From Rhizorhabdus sp. (GTDB lineage: Bacteria; Pseudomonadota; Alphaproteobacteria; Sphingomonadales; Sphingomonadaceae): 32,827 bases of DNA. Below the pieces are notes generated by a model. The model did no database searches. It was not told the origin of the DNA and saw only the letters and a list, made by a program, of their open reading frames with translations. The stretch lies in assembly GCF_018006725.1 (NCBI RefSeq), contig NZ_JAGMXV010000028.1:1-32827 (forward strand), in the 5' to 3' direction. Shown in pieces: positions 8,618 to 17,970 of the stretch. How positions within the stretch are numbered: the stretch's first letter is position 1; each line of letters opens with the position of its first letter. The position numbers and the translations under genes were made by a program.

Positions 8618-9345
8618 CCGCGCGCCACCCGCAGCGCCTCGGCAAGATCGAGCCGGCCATCGTAAAGCGCACGACCGGAAATCACCCCTTCGATTCCATC
8701 GGCGGCATGCGGCACCAGCGCCTCGATATCGGCGATGCTGGCAACGCCGCCGCTGGCGATCACCGGGATGCTGGCGTGGCGCGCCAGCGCCACGGTCGCC
8801 TCGACATTGCAGCCCTTGAGCAGGCCGTCGCGGCCGACGTCGGTGAACAGCAGCGAGGCAACTCCGGCATCGGCGAAGCGGTCGGCGAGGTCGGTGATGC
8901 TGACGGTCGACACCTCGGCCCAGCCATGGGTCGCGACGAAGCCGTCGCGTGCATCGACGCCGACCACGATCCGGCCCGGCAGCGCCTTGGCCGCCTCGCG
9001 CACCAGATCGGGGTTCTGCAATGCCGCGGTGCCGATGATGACGCGCTCGACACCCAGTTCCAGCCAGCGGTCGATCCCGGCGCGGTCGCGAATGCCGCCG
9101 CCCAGCTCGACCTTGCCCGGAAAGGCGCGGATGATCGCCTCGACCGCATCGGCATTGACCGCACGGCCGGCAAAGGCGCCGTCGAGATCGACGACGTGGA
9201 GCCATTCGGCGCCGGCTTCGGCAAAGCTGCGCGCCTGTGCGGCGGGGTCGTCGCCATAGATGGTGGCCCGGTCCATGTCGCCTTCGGCAAGACGGACGAC
9301 CTGTCCGCCCTTCAGGTCGATGGCGGGAAAGACGATGATGCTCAC
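8614..9345 (-). CDS. hisA: ProFAR isomerase HisA
   Basis: HisA (243 residues) isomerises ProFAR to PRFAR, the fourth step of histidine synthesis. It is a barrel homologous to HisF. The catalytic Asp10 lies in [15 protein letters not shown] and the second acid in [17 protein letters not shown]; phosphate loops are ELGGGIRDR and [10 protein letters not shown]. Translation probably begins at a GTG at 9345, since the barrel begins right there and GGGAG lies 9-12 bases upstream. No in-frame ATG fits. A 127-base gap with a hairpin-rich repeat separates it from hisH, unusual in an otherwise compact operon. Its stop overlaps the hisF start by ATGA. Confidence 0.95.
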   Translation of the reverse strand: MSIIVFPAIDLKGGQVVRLAEGDMDRATIYGDDPAAQARSFAEAGAEWLHVVDLDGAFAGRAVNADAVEAIIRAFPGKVELGGGIRDRAGIDRWLELGVERVIIGTAALQNPDLVREAAKALPGRIVVGVDARDGFVATHGWAEVSTVSITDLADRFADAGVASLLFTDVGRDGLLKGCNVEATVALARHASIPVIASGGVASIADIEALVPHAADGIEGVISGRALYDGRLDLAEALRVARG

Positions 9346-9365
9346 TTCACTTGCTCCCTGAAGCG

Positions 9366-9456
9366 GAGGGGGACCATGCGGAGCATGGTGGAGGGGTCTA
9401 CGCCCCCTCTCCCCTCCCCCATCCTGCGGATGGTTCCCCTCCCAGTGCCGGGGAGG
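9366..9456. repeat. C/T-rich hairpin repeat between hisH and hisA
   Basis: This segment has three successive dyads. ACCATGC-GGA-GCATGGT (9373-9389) is a perfect 7-bp stem. CCATCC-TGC-GGATGG (9419-9433) is a perfect 6-bp stem. CCCCTCCC and GGGGAGG (about 9436-9456) form a third, with runs of GAGGGG and CCCCTCTCCCCT between. This matches from memory a family of dispersed intergenic repeats common in sphingomonad genomes. No second copy is in this window. Being inside the operon, it would be transcribed between the hisH and hisA coding regions and could act as an mRNA-processing or partial-attenuation element. Confidence 0.6.
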
Positions 9457-9472
9457 AACGGTGATCGCTGCG

Positions 9473-10087
9473 TTACGGCTTCCATGCGAGGAAGCGTTCG
9501 AGGAAGGACAGGCCGTAAGCCTGGCTCTTCTCCGGATGGAACTGCACCCCGATGATGTTCGCGCGCCCGACCGCGCCGGTGACCGCGCCGCCATGATCGG
9601 TGGTCGCCAGCCGCTCCGCCGGGTCGGCGACATCGAAGGCATAGCTGTGCAGATAATAGGCCTCGCCGCGCTGGGTCAGCGGATGATCGCCGGTCGGCAG
9701 CACGTCGTTCCAGCCCATGTGCGGCACCTTATAGGCGGGCCCCGGAGTCAGCAGGCGCACGTCGCCGCCGATCCAGCCGAGCCCAGGCGTCCGGCCATGT
9801 TCATGCCCCGCCTCGGCGAGCAGCTGCATACCCACGCACACACCCAGAAAAGGCACGCCACGGCCGCGCACCGCCTGCTCCATCGCCTCGATCAGGCCAG
9901 GAACTGCAGACAGCCCCGACATGCACGCGGCAAAGGCCCCGACGCCGGGCAGCACGATCCGGTCGGCTTTCGCGACCACATCCGGATCGGCGGTCACGGT
10001 CGGCGCGCCACCGGCGGCCTTCAGCGCATTGTCGACCGAACGAAGATTGCCGGCACCATAGTCGATCAGCGCGATCGTCTCCGGCAC
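9473..10087 (-). CDS. hisH: Imidazole glycerol phosphate synthase, glutaminase subunit HisH
   Basis: HisH (204 residues) is a class I glutamine amidotransferase that releases ammonia from glutamine and passes it to HisF. The catalytic triad is Cys84 in LGVCVGMQLL, with His184 and Glu186 in VQFHPEKSQ. The N-terminus IALIDYGAGNLRSV is diagnostic. The start is a GTG at 10087, one base after the hisB stop (TGA-A-GTG), so it is likely reached by ribosomes finishing hisB. HisH and HisF are encoded in the same operon but separated by hisA and the hairpin repeat. Confidence 0.95.
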   Translation of the reverse strand: MPETIALIDYGAGNLRSVDNALKAAGGAPTVTADPDVVAKADRIVLPGVGAFAACMSGLSAVPGLIEAMEQAVRGRGVPFLGVCVGMQLLAEAGHEHGRTPGLGWIGGDVRLLTPGPAYKVPHMGWNDVLPTGDHPLTQRGEAYYLHSYAFDVADPAERLATTDHGGAVTGAVGRANIIGVQFHPEKSQAYGLSFLERFLAWKP

Positions 10088-10088
10088 T

Positions 10089-10676
10089 TCAGAGCATCCC
10101 CTTGGTCGACGGGATGGCATCGGCCTTGCGCGGATCGATCTCGACCGCAGTACGCAGCGCGCGTGCCAGGCCCTTGTAGCAGCTCTCGACGATATGATGC
10201 TGGTTGCTGCCGTAGAGCGTCTCGACATGGAGCGTCAGCCCCGCCGCCTGCGAAAAGCTGTGGAACCAGTGCTCGATCAGCTCGGTGTCCCATTCGCCCA
10301 GACGCGGTCCGGTCAGTGCGATCTTCCACACCAGATAGGGCCGCCCGGAAATGTCGAGCGCGACGCGAGTCAGCGTCTCGTCCATCGGCGCATAGGCGTG
10401 GCCATAGCGGGTGATGCCCTTCTTGTCGCCGAGCGCCTTGGCCAGCGCCTCACCGATCGCGATGCCGCAATCCTCGGTCGTGTGGTGCTGGTCGATGTGC
10501 AGGTCACCGACAATCCGGACCTTGAGATCGATCAGAGAATGGCGCGACAGCTGTTCGAGCATGTGATCGAAGAAACCGATCCCGGTCGACACGTCATAGC
10601 TGCCGGTCCCGTCCAGGTTCAGCTCGACCGAAATGTCGGTTTCGCTGGTCTTTCGCACGATCGATGCGGTCCGCAT
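10089..10676 (-). CDS. hisB: Imidazoleglycerol-phosphate dehydratase HisB
   Basis: HisB (195 residues) removes water from imidazole glycerol phosphate to give imidazole acetol phosphate. It is the stand-alone dehydratase, without the histidinol-phosphatase domain fused in E. coli. Metal-binding motifs are DQHHTTED (residues 62-69) and NQHHIVES toward the C-terminus. The start at 10676 is chosen because [15 protein letters not shown] begins the family domain; an in-frame upstream start adds 13 unrelated residues. It is the first gene of hisB-hisH-hisA-hisF and is divergent from sspB across 118 bases, where a plausible promoter is seen. Confidence 0.96.
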   Translation of the reverse strand: MRTASIVRKTSETDISVELNLDGTGSYDVSTGIGFFDHMLEQLSRHSLIDLKVRIVGDLHIDQHHTTEDCGIAIGEALAKALGDKKGITRYGHAYAPMDETLTRVALDISGRPYLVWKIALTGPRLGEWDTELIEHWFHSFSQAAGLTLHVETLYGSNQHHIVESCYKGLARALRTAVEIDPRKADAIPSTKGML

Positions 10677-10692
10677 GGCCCATCCCTCTGCT

Positions 10693-10712
10693 CTGTGGCA
10701 AAAGTTCCACAG
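10693..10712. promoter_or_regulatory. Inverted repeat at the start of the hisB transcript
   Basis: CTGTGG and CCACAG form a 6-bp dyad around an 8-base spacer, just downstream of the predicted hisB promoter and 17 bases before the start codon. It could be an operator or a leader hairpin. No histidine-rich leader peptide is visible. Confidence 0.3.
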
Positions 10713-10723
10713 CAATGCCCGCC

Positions 10724-10751
10724 GCTATAGCGAGGTTGCGCCGCGCTGCAA
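10724..10751 (-). promoter_or_regulatory. Putative sigma-70-type promoter of hisBHAF
   Basis: Read on the minus strand, TTGCAG (-35) and TATAGC (-10) are separated by 16 bases. Transcription would start near 10717, giving a leader of about 40 bases before hisB. The match is partial (3 of 6 and 4 of 6). Confidence 0.35.
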
Positions 10752-10794
10752 CGCACGACTTGACCCGGCGCTTTCGCGCGTCCACCAAAGCGCC

Positions 10795-11277
10795 ATGAGC
10801 GACCAAGCGCCCGACAGCCTGATTCCGTATGACGAGATCGTCCAGGAGGCGCTTCGCGCCGTCGTCGGACGCGTGCTGGGCGAGGTCGAAGCCGCCGGCG
10901 GCCTGCCGGGCGAGCATCATTTCTACATCACCTTCAAGACCCAGGGCGCAGGCGTCGACATTCCGCGCCACCTCGTCGAGCGCTTCCCGGACGAGATGAC
11001 GATCGTCATCCAGAATCGTTTCTGGGAGCTCCGGGTGAAGCCCGATGGGTTCGAGGTCGGCCTTTCGTTCAACCAGGTCCCGGCCAAGCTGATCATTCCC
11101 TTCGCGGCCGTCACCGGCTTTGTCGATCCGGCGGTCAACTTCGCGCTGCAGTTCCAGGCGCAGGTCGACGATGCCGAAGAAGACACCGAGCACAGCTCGG
11201 CCGGCAACGACTCGCCGATCGAGCCCGTCGAGGACGGCTCCAACGTCGTCTCGGTCGACTTCACCCGCAAGAAGTAA
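10795..11277 (+). CDS. sspB: SspB-type ClpXP adaptor (alphaproteobacterial form)
   Basis: This 160-residue protein is the stringent-starvation-type adaptor that tethers ssrA-tagged and other substrates to the ClpXP protease. The N-terminal [19 protein letters not shown] helix, the beta core [20 protein letters not shown] and [16 protein letters not shown] are typical of the alpha-type SspB seen in Caulobacter. An acidic, flexible stretch (about residues 122-148) leads to the conserved tail [10 protein letters not shown], the likely ClpX-docking peptide. The ATG at 10795 starts the conserved domain. It is divergent from hisB and upstream of fumC, 97 bases away. Confidence 0.92.
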   Translation: MSDQAPDSLIPYDEIVQEALRAVVGRVLGEVEAAGGLPGEHHFYITFKTQGAGVDIPRHLVERFPDEMTIVIQNRFWELRVKPDGFEVGLSFNQVPAKLIIPFAAVTGFVDPAVNFALQFQAQVDDAEEDTEHSSAGNDSPIEPVEDGSNVVSVDFTRKK

Positions 11278-11374
11278 CCCTGCTCGCCCCGCTGCACGCG
11301 CCGCCATCGGCGGTGCGGCTATTGTCGGGTTCGCTCCTCGCCCCCAAATGTCCTCCACCAGCCCGGAGGACGAC

Positions 11375-12769
<1,395 letters not shown>

Positions 12770-12783
12770 TTCGTCCTGCCGCC

Positions 12784-12809
12784 GGAACTTTCCACCCCGG
12801 TCGGGCGAT
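12784..12809 (+). promoter_or_regulatory. Possible EcfG-type general-stress promoter
   Basis: GGAAC is followed 17 bases later by CGAT. The alphaproteobacterial EcfG consensus is GGAAC-N16/17-CGTT, so one -10 base differs. It lies 28 bases before the 69-residue protein gene, a suitable distance. A hint only. Confidence 0.3.
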
Positions 12810-12837
12810 TCCACGCCGACCAAATAAGGAGACAGAC

Positions 12838-13047
12838 ATGCTCGGCAAGCTTTTGGGCGCCTTCATCGGCAGCAAGATCGACAAGCGCGACGGCCAGGGC
12901 GGCGTCAAGGGCGCCGTGATCGGCGCAGTGGCGGCCGGCGCGATCCGTCGGGCAGGCCCGCTCGGCCTGCTGCTGGGCGGCGCCTATGTCGCCAAGAAGG
13001 CGTTCGACAAGCGCAAGGCGGGCCGTCCGGGCACACCCCGCGCCTGA
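12838..13047 (+). CDS. Small glycine/alanine-rich protein of unknown function (69 aa)
   Basis: I do not recognise a named family. The 69-residue protein has a strong ribosome site (AAGGAG) 8 bases before the ATG, which supports real expression. It contains LLGAFIGSKIDKRDGQGG, then a Gly/Ala-rich hydrophobic stretch GAVIGAVAAGAI, then LGLLLGGAYVAKKAF and a basic tail. Spaced glycines (glycine-zipper-like) suggest one or two helices packing against membrane or each other; the hydrophobic stretches are short for firm membrane spans. It lies between fumC (68 bases upstream) and gmk (100 bases downstream), all on the plus strand. An EcfG-like promoter upstream suggests a stress link, by inference only. 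Confidence 0.72.
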   Translation: MLGKLLGAFIGSKIDKRDGQGGVKGAVIGAVAAGAIRRAGPLGLLLGGAYVAKKAFDKRKAGRPGTPRA

Positions 13048-13147
13048 CCCCTTACCCCCGATCACCATCGGGCCGGAAGCATTGCTTTGGCATGCCGATG
13101 GCGATTCGGGCGTTGACGAGCCGGGCCATGGCGGGGCAAGTGCCGCC

Positions 13148-13789
13148 ATGGCCCATAGTTCGTTCAAGCGCCGCGGCGTCCTGTTCATCCTCTCCTCCCC
13201 GTCGGGAGCAGGCAAGTCCACGATCGCCCGTCGCCTCCTGGCATCCGATTCCAACCTGAAGATGTCGGTGTCCGCGACGACCCGGCCGATGCGTCCCGGC
13301 GAAGTCGACGGCGTCGACTATCATTTCGTCGATCTGGAGCATTTTCGGGAGATGGTGGCCGACCACCAGTTCCTCGAATGGGCGCATGTCTTCAATCATC
13401 GCTACGGCAGCCCCGCCAAGCCAATCGAGGAGATGCTGAGTTCGGGGCTCGACGTATTGTTCGACATCGATTGGCAGGGCGCGCAGCAACTCTATCAGAC
13501 CTGCGGCGGCGACGTCGTTCGCGTCTTCATCCTGCCGCCGTCGATGCCGGAGCTGGAGAACCGCCTGCGCACGCGCGGGACGGACAGCGAAGAGGTCATC
13601 ACCGGCCGCATGCAGCGCGCAGCGGCCGAAGTCAGCCACTGGGACGGCTATGACTATGTCCTGCTGAACGACGACATCGATCGCTGCTTCGCCGAGGTCC
13701 AGCACATCCTCGAAGCCGAACGGTTGAAGCGCCATCGGCAGACCGGGCTGATCGGTTTCATCCGCAAATTGACGACTCCGGTCGCCTGA
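13148..13789 (+). CDS. gmk: Guanylate kinase
   Basis: This 213-residue kinase transfers phosphate from ATP to GMP (or dGMP) to make GDP, an essential nucleotide step. The P-loop is SSPSGAGKST at residues 16-25. The GMP-binding region TTRPMRPGEVDGVDYHFVD is at about 39-57, with FLEWAHVFNHRYGSP following. DVLFDIDWQGAQQL is the Walker-B-like region. The start at 13148 gives the family N-terminus; the frame is open further upstream across the preceding small gene, without similarity. Length is normal. Confidence 0.97.
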   Translation: MAHSSFKRRGVLFILSSPSGAGKSTIARRLLASDSNLKMSVSATTRPMRPGEVDGVDYHFVDLEHFREMVADHQFLEWAHVFNHRYGSPAKPIEEMLSSGLDVLFDIDWQGAQQLYQTCGGDVVRVFILPPSMPELENRLRTRGTDSEEVITGRMQRAAAEVSHWDGYDYVLLNDDIDRCFAEVQHILEAERLKRHRQTGLIGFIRKLTTPVA

Positions 13790-13861
13790 AACGACTGACA
13801 TTGGTCGGCCGGCATCCGTCCGGTTGCCAAATGGAACGCTCCGACGACTTCCCGCTTGTAC

Positions 13862-13890
13862 GTTCGACAGGCTGTCATAGCGTGTCGAAC
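13862..13890. promoter_or_regulatory. 8-bp inverted repeat upstream of the membrane protein gene
   Basis: GTTCGACA and TGTCGAAC are perfect inverted arms separated by 13 bases, ending 20 bases before the start at 13911. The arrangement fits an operator or a leader hairpin. It lies in the 121-base gap after gmk, which holds no clear terminator. Confidence 0.35.
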
Positions 13891-13910
13891 CTATCGTTGG
13901 AGGGTCCGGA

Positions 13911-14474
13911 ATGGCCAAAACCTTGTTCGGCGGCGTGCTCGGCGGCGTCGCGCTCTATCTGGTCGGCTTTGTCTTCTGGGCTACGCCGCTCGCGCGGCTG
14001 GCCTATAACCGGCTCGAAGAACCGCAAATGTCGGCGCTGCACCAGGCCATGGCCGAGACGCTGACGGCCAGCGGCACCGGCACCTATCTTGTCCCGACGA
14101 CCGGAACCGCAGCGGGCGACCTGTTGTACGCGCGCGGCCCCGTCGCCACGGTGCATTTCAACATAGGCGGCTTTCCCGTCGTCGACACCGGATCGCTCGG
14201 CGCCGGCTTCCTGTTGGCGATCATCACCGGGCTCGTGATCGCGATAGCCATGGGCGCGGTTGGCGCGCGAATTCCGGATTTTCTGAGCCGCGCGCGGATC
14301 GCGATCGGCTTCGCGCTGGCCGCCGCGCTCTACATCGACATCGGCCAGCCGGTGTTCAACCATTATGGCTATGGCTATTGGATCTACATGTTCTTCGCCG
14401 ATTTCATTGGCCTGTCGGTCGCCGGGCTCATTATCGCCCGCTGGTTTCTGCCGCGCGGCGGCATCCAGAGCTGA
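13911..14474 (+). CDS. Integral membrane protein of unknown function (187 aa)
   Basis: I do not recognise the family. Four hydrophobic segments are visible: residues about 6-24 (FGGVLGGVALYLVGFVFWA), 95-118 (LGAGFLLAIITGLVIAIAMGAVG), 126-146 (ARIAIGFALAAALYIDIG), and 155-180 (WIYMFFADFIGLSVAGLIIARW). Between the first two lies a soluble loop of about 70 residues (LTASGTGTYLVP, GFPVVDTG), probably periplasmic. Both ends would face the cytoplasm, with RWFLPRG at the C-terminus. TTGGAGGG precedes the ATG. It follows gmk and converges on pepN. No catalytic motif is evident. Confidence 0.8.
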   Translation: MAKTLFGGVLGGVALYLVGFVFWATPLARLAYNRLEEPQMSALHQAMAETLTASGTGTYLVPTTGTAAGDLLYARGPVATVHFNIGGFPVVDTGSLGAGFLLAIITGLVIAIAMGAVGARIPDFLSRARIAIGFALAAALYIDIGQPVFNHYGYGYWIYMFFADFIGLSVAGLIIARWFLPRGGIQS

Positions 14475-14479
14475 GCTCA

Positions 14480-14500
14480 GGGAGCGGCATCGCCGCCCCC
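14480..14500. terminator. Hairpin between convergent genes, terminator-like
   Basis: GGGAGCGGC and GCCGCCCCC pair across an ATC loop with one A-C mismatch, in the 34-base gap between the membrane protein gene and pepN. No T-tract follows on either strand, so the terminator role is uncertain. Confidence 0.35.
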
Positions 14501-14508
14501 GGCCCTCC

Positions 14509-17106
14509 TCACGCCAGGCTTTTCGATACCTGCTCGAACATGTCCTTCGACAGGCCTGGCGAATCGAGCAACCGCTGCAGTTCGGCGCGCATGAGCGCAG
14601 CACGCGTCTCGTCGAAGCGCCGCCAGCGTCCCAACGGTGGAACGAGCTTTGCCGCCGTCTGCGGGTTGAGCGCATCGACCTTCAACAGCATGTCGGCGAG
14701 GAAGCGATAGCCGCGCCCGCTGTCGTCGTGGAAAATCAGCTGGTTGCCCGCCATGGCCCCGACCAGTGACCGCAACCGGTTCGGATTGGTCAGGGTGAAA
14801 TCGGGATGGCGCGACAGCTGCTCTACCCGATCGAGCGTATCGGCGCGGATCGAGAAGGCCTGGGTCGAGAACCATTTGTCGAGCACCAGGCCATTGTCGC
14901 GGAAGCGCTCGTAAAAGGCCTCGACCACGACGTCCCGCTCGGGCGCCATGCTGTTCGCCAGCACGCCGAAGGCGCCCTGGCGGTCGGTCATGTTGGTCGC
15001 GTCATGGAATTGCGCCAGCGCCAGCGCCGGTGCATCCGCCGCCCCGCTTGCCATGAGGAAGCCTAGCGCGATCGTGCGGAGGCGGCGCGCGCCCTTTGCC
15101 TGCGGGGTCAGCTCGAACCGGTCCGACCGCGACCGCGCATAGGCATCGCGCCACGCCTGTTCCAGCTCGCTGCCGAGCGCGCGGCGCAGCGCTTCGCGCG
15201 CGCGGTGGATCGCCACCGGATCGACCATCGGCATCTGGTCGCCGATGAAGGATTCGGACGGCAGCAGCATCGTCTCGCCGATGAACGCCGCGTCGAGCGC
15301 CGGATCGGTCAGCGTGTTGCGGACGGCATCGATCACCGGGCCATGATCGGCTGTGCCGGTCGCCACCGCAGACACCAGCGTGTCGAGCATCAGCTGCTGC
15401 ATCGCCTCGTAACGGGCGAAGGGATCATCGTCATGCGCCGACAGGAAAGCCAGATCGGCCGGCGAACGGTCCGACTCGATCACCACGGGGGCGGAGAAGC
15501 CGCGGTTGATCGACAGGATCGGACGCTCGCCTATGCCCTCGAACAGGATTTCGTGCCGCTCGCCGTCGACGACGACCAGCCGCTCCTCCTCGAACTTGCG
15601 CTGCGACCGCTCGCAGAACAGAGCGATGCGCAGCGGGATCGGCATGGGCTGCTTGTCGGGCTGGCCCGGCGTCGGCGGGACCGACTGTTCGAGCGTCAGC
15701 AACGCCCGGCCACCGGCCGGCTCATGGCTCAGCGTCGCGCGAACGCGCGGCGTGCCGGCCTGCGCATACCAGAGGCGGAACTGTGTCAGATCGGCGCCGC
15801 TGGCGTCTTCCATCGCCAGCACGAAATCCTCGCAGGTCGCCGCCGTGCCGTCATGGCGCGAGAAATAGAGATCGGATCCCGCGCGGAATTTCTGCGGCCC
15901 CAGCATGGTGTGGAGCATGCGGATGATCTCGGCGCCCTTGTTGTAGACCGTCGCGGTGTAGAAGTTCGAAATCTCGATATAGCTTTCCGGCCGGATCGGA
16001 TGGGCGAGCGGCCCGGCATCTTCGGGAAACTGCACGGCGCGGAGCAGGCGTACATCCTCGATCCGCTTTACCGCCGCCGACCCCTGGTCCGCTGTAAAGC
16101 TCTGGTCGCGAAAGACGGTGAAGCCTTCCTTCAGCGACAGCTGGAACCAGTCGCGGCAGGTGACGCGGTTGCCCGACCAGTTGTGGAAATATTCGTGCGC
16201 GACCACCCCTGAAACGCCGTCATAATCGATGTCGGTCGCGGTTTCCGGATCAGCGAGAATGTAGCGCGAGTTGAAGATGTTGAGGCTCTTGTTCTCCATC
16301 GCGCCGAAGTTGAAATCGGACACAGCGACGATGTTGAACTCGCCCAGATCATATTCCCGGCCATAGACCTTTTCGTCCCACGCCATGGACGCCTTGAGCG
16401 CCTGCATCGCATGTTCGGTCTTGGGCAGGTCGCTCTCGACCACCCAGATGGCGAGCTTTACCTCGCGCCCGCTGCGCGTCGTGAAGCTGTCAATGTTTGC
16501 GGCGAGGTTTGCGGCGACCAGCGCGAACAGATAGCTCGGCTTGGGGAAGGGATCGGTCCATTCGGCGAAGTGACGCCCGCCGCCGAGCGATCCGCTGTCG
16601 GTCAGGTCGCCATTGGACAGCAGCACCGGAAAACGCTCTCGGTCGGCTTCGAGGCGCACGACATAGCGGCTGAGCACGTCGGGCCGGTCGACCGCGAAGA
16701 TCACCCGGCGGAAGCCCTCGGGCTCGCACTGGGTGCACAGATTGCCGCCCGAGGCATAGAGCCCCATCAGCTGCGAATTGGCCTCCGGCGCGATTTCGAC
16801 CCGGGTTTCGACGACATGGCTGTCGCCGGGCAGGTCGATCAGCAGGTCGGGACCGTCCATCCGCCAGGCATCGGCCTGGGCTTCGCCGTCGATCAGAACC
16901 GCCAGCGGGGTCAGCCCGTCACCGTTCAGGCGCAGCGGATGGCCGTGCGTTCCGTTGCGCGTCACGCTCAGGCGACCGGTGACCACCGTCTTTGCAGGAT
17001 CCAGTAGGAAGTCGAGCCGCACGTCGGGCACCAGCCAGTCGGGGCGGCGATAGTCCTCGCGGCGGATGGCGGACGGGGCGGTGGCGGCAGATTGAGCGTC
17101 GAGCAT
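14509..17106 (-). CDS. pepN: Aminopeptidase N (M1 family, gluzincin)
   Basis: This 865-residue zinc enzyme removes N-terminal amino acids from peptides in the cytoplasm. The exopeptidase motif GAMEN is at residues 268-272. The zinc site is HEYFHNW with His304, Glu305 and His308, and the third ligand Glu327 in LKEGFTVFRD. The length and overall pattern (PDVRLDFLLDPAKTVVTG at the start, SNFYTATVYNKGAEIIRMLHT in the middle, LKVDALNPQTAAKLVPPLGRW at the end) match the E. coli PepN type of about 870 residues. No signal peptide is seen. The start at 17106 puts the conserved N-terminal domain in full. It is divergent from the SDR gene. Confidence 0.96.
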   Translation of the reverse strand: MLDAQSAATAPSAIRREDYRRPDWLVPDVRLDFLLDPAKTVVTGRLSVTRNGTHGHPLRLNGDGLTPLAVLIDGEAQADAWRMDGPDLLIDLPGDSHVVETRVEIAPEANSQLMGLYASGGNLCTQCEPEGFRRVIFAVDRPDVLSRYVVRLEADRERFPVLLSNGDLTDSGSLGGGRHFAEWTDPFPKPSYLFALVAANLAANIDSFTTRSGREVKLAIWVVESDLPKTEHAMQALKASMAWDEKVYGREYDLGEFNIVAVSDFNFGAMENKSLNIFNSRYILADPETATDIDYDGVSGVVAHEYFHNWSGNRVTCRDWFQLSLKEGFTVFRDQSFTADQGSAAVKRIEDVRLLRAVQFPEDAGPLAHPIRPESYIEISNFYTATVYNKGAEIIRMLHTMLGPQKFRAGSDLYFSRHDGTAATCEDFVLAMEDASGADLTQFRLWYAQAGTPRVRATLSHEPAGGRALLTLEQSVPPTPGQPDKQPMPIPLRIALFCERSQRKFEEERLVVVDGERHEILFEGIGERPILSINRGFSAPVVIESDRSPADLAFLSAHDDDPFARYEAMQQLMLDTLVSAVATGTADHGPVIDAVRNTLTDPALDAAFIGETMLLPSESFIGDQMPMVDPVAIHRAREALRRALGSELEQAWRDAYARSRSDRFELTPQAKGARRLRTIALGFLMASGAADAPALALAQFHDATNMTDRQGAFGVLANSMAPERDVVVEAFYERFRDNGLVLDKWFSTQAFSIRADTLDRVEQLSRHPDFTLTNPNRLRSLVGAMAGNQLIFHDDSGRGYRFLADMLLKVDALNPQTAAKLVPPLGRWRRFDETRAALMRAELQRLLDSPGLSKDMFEQVSKSLA

Positions 17107-17178
17107 GGCCTTGGTCTAATCCCGGCGACTGCGACAAACAATGGTGGCGAGAGCATCGGGGCACGCTAGATCGATGCC

Positions 17179-17970
17179 ATGGCAAGGCTTCTCATCTTCG
17201 GTCCCGGCTATACCGCCTCGCGCATCGGGACGGCAGCCGAATCCCGCGGCTTCTCCGTCGAACGGATCGGCCGCGCGCAACTGCCCGATGGCGACGGCGT
17301 CGCGGCGGCGATCGGGCGGGCGACGCATATCCTGTCCTCGGTCCCGCCGGAGGGCGATGGCGATCCGGTGCTCGATCGCTATGCCGACGCCCTCGCCGGC
17401 GCGGGTGCAGCCTGGATCGGCTATCTCTCCTCGACCGGCGTCTATGGCGACGCGCAGGGTGCCTGGGTCGACGAGAGCGCCCCCGTCGGCCAGGGGCGGC
17501 GCACCGCGCGCTCGGCGGCGGACCAGGCATGGGCGGCGTTGCACCCGCAGGTCCGCATCTTCCGCCTGCCGGGCATCTACGGCCCCGGCCGCTCTCCGCT
17601 CGACCGGGTTCGTGCGGGGCAGGCACACCGCGTCGATCTTCCCGGTCAGGTGTTCAGCCGGATCCATGTCGACGACATCGTCGGCGCGGTGCTGGCAAGC
17701 TTCGATCGCAGGCCGCCGGGCCTCTACAACATCTCCGACGATCGCCCCGTCAGCCAGAATCGGGTGGTCGAGGCAGCCTGCGCGCTGCTGGGTCTCGCCC
17801 CGCCCCCGCTGCTGCCGATCGAACAGGCCGGGCTCTCGCCGATGGCGCGCGCTTTCTATGCGGAGAACCGGCGCGTCGCCAATGGCAAGGCCAAGCGGCT
17901 GCTGGGCTGGGTGCCGCGCTATCCGGACTATCGCGCCGGACTGGCCGCCTTGCTCGCCGAAGGCGCCTGA
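17179..17970 (+). CDS. NAD(P)-binding atypical SDR protein (YeeZ-like)
   Basis: This 263-residue protein has an N-terminal Rossmann fold with the dinucleotide loop LLIFGPGYTASRIG (residues 4-17). The segment YLSSTGVYGDAQGAWVDESAP and the later IFRLPGIYGPGRSPLDRVRAG match the epimerase-like atypical SDR group to which YeeZ belongs. The usual catalytic YxxxK is missing: where it would be expected the sequence reads RTARSAADQAW. It may therefore bind cofactor and a sugar nucleotide without classical epimerase chemistry. FSRIHVDDIV is typical of the family. The substrate is unknown. Its last 43 bases overlap the end of the convergent transporter gene. Confidence 0.85.
   Translation: MARLLIFGPGYTASRIGTAAESRGFSVERIGRAQLPDGDGVAAAIGRATHILSSVPPEGDGDPVLDRYADALAGAGAAWIGYLSSTGVYGDAQGAWVDESAPVGQGRRTARSAADQAWAALHPQVRIFRLPGIYGPGRSPLDRVRAGQAHRVDLPGQVFSRIHVDDIVGAVLASFDRRPPGLYNISDDRPVSQNRVVEAACALLGLAPPPLLPIEQAGLSPMARAFYAENRRVANGKAKRLLGWVPRYPDYRAGLAALLAEGA

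Noticed and set aside
13048-13147. N-terminal extension of gmk
   Set aside because: The frame is open, but the sequence before MAHSSFKRRG has no family similarity and overlaps the 69-residue gene.
13831-13862. GGAAC ... CGTT pair upstream of the 187-residue membrane protein
   Set aside because: The spacing is 23 bases, not the 16-17 of EcfG promoters.
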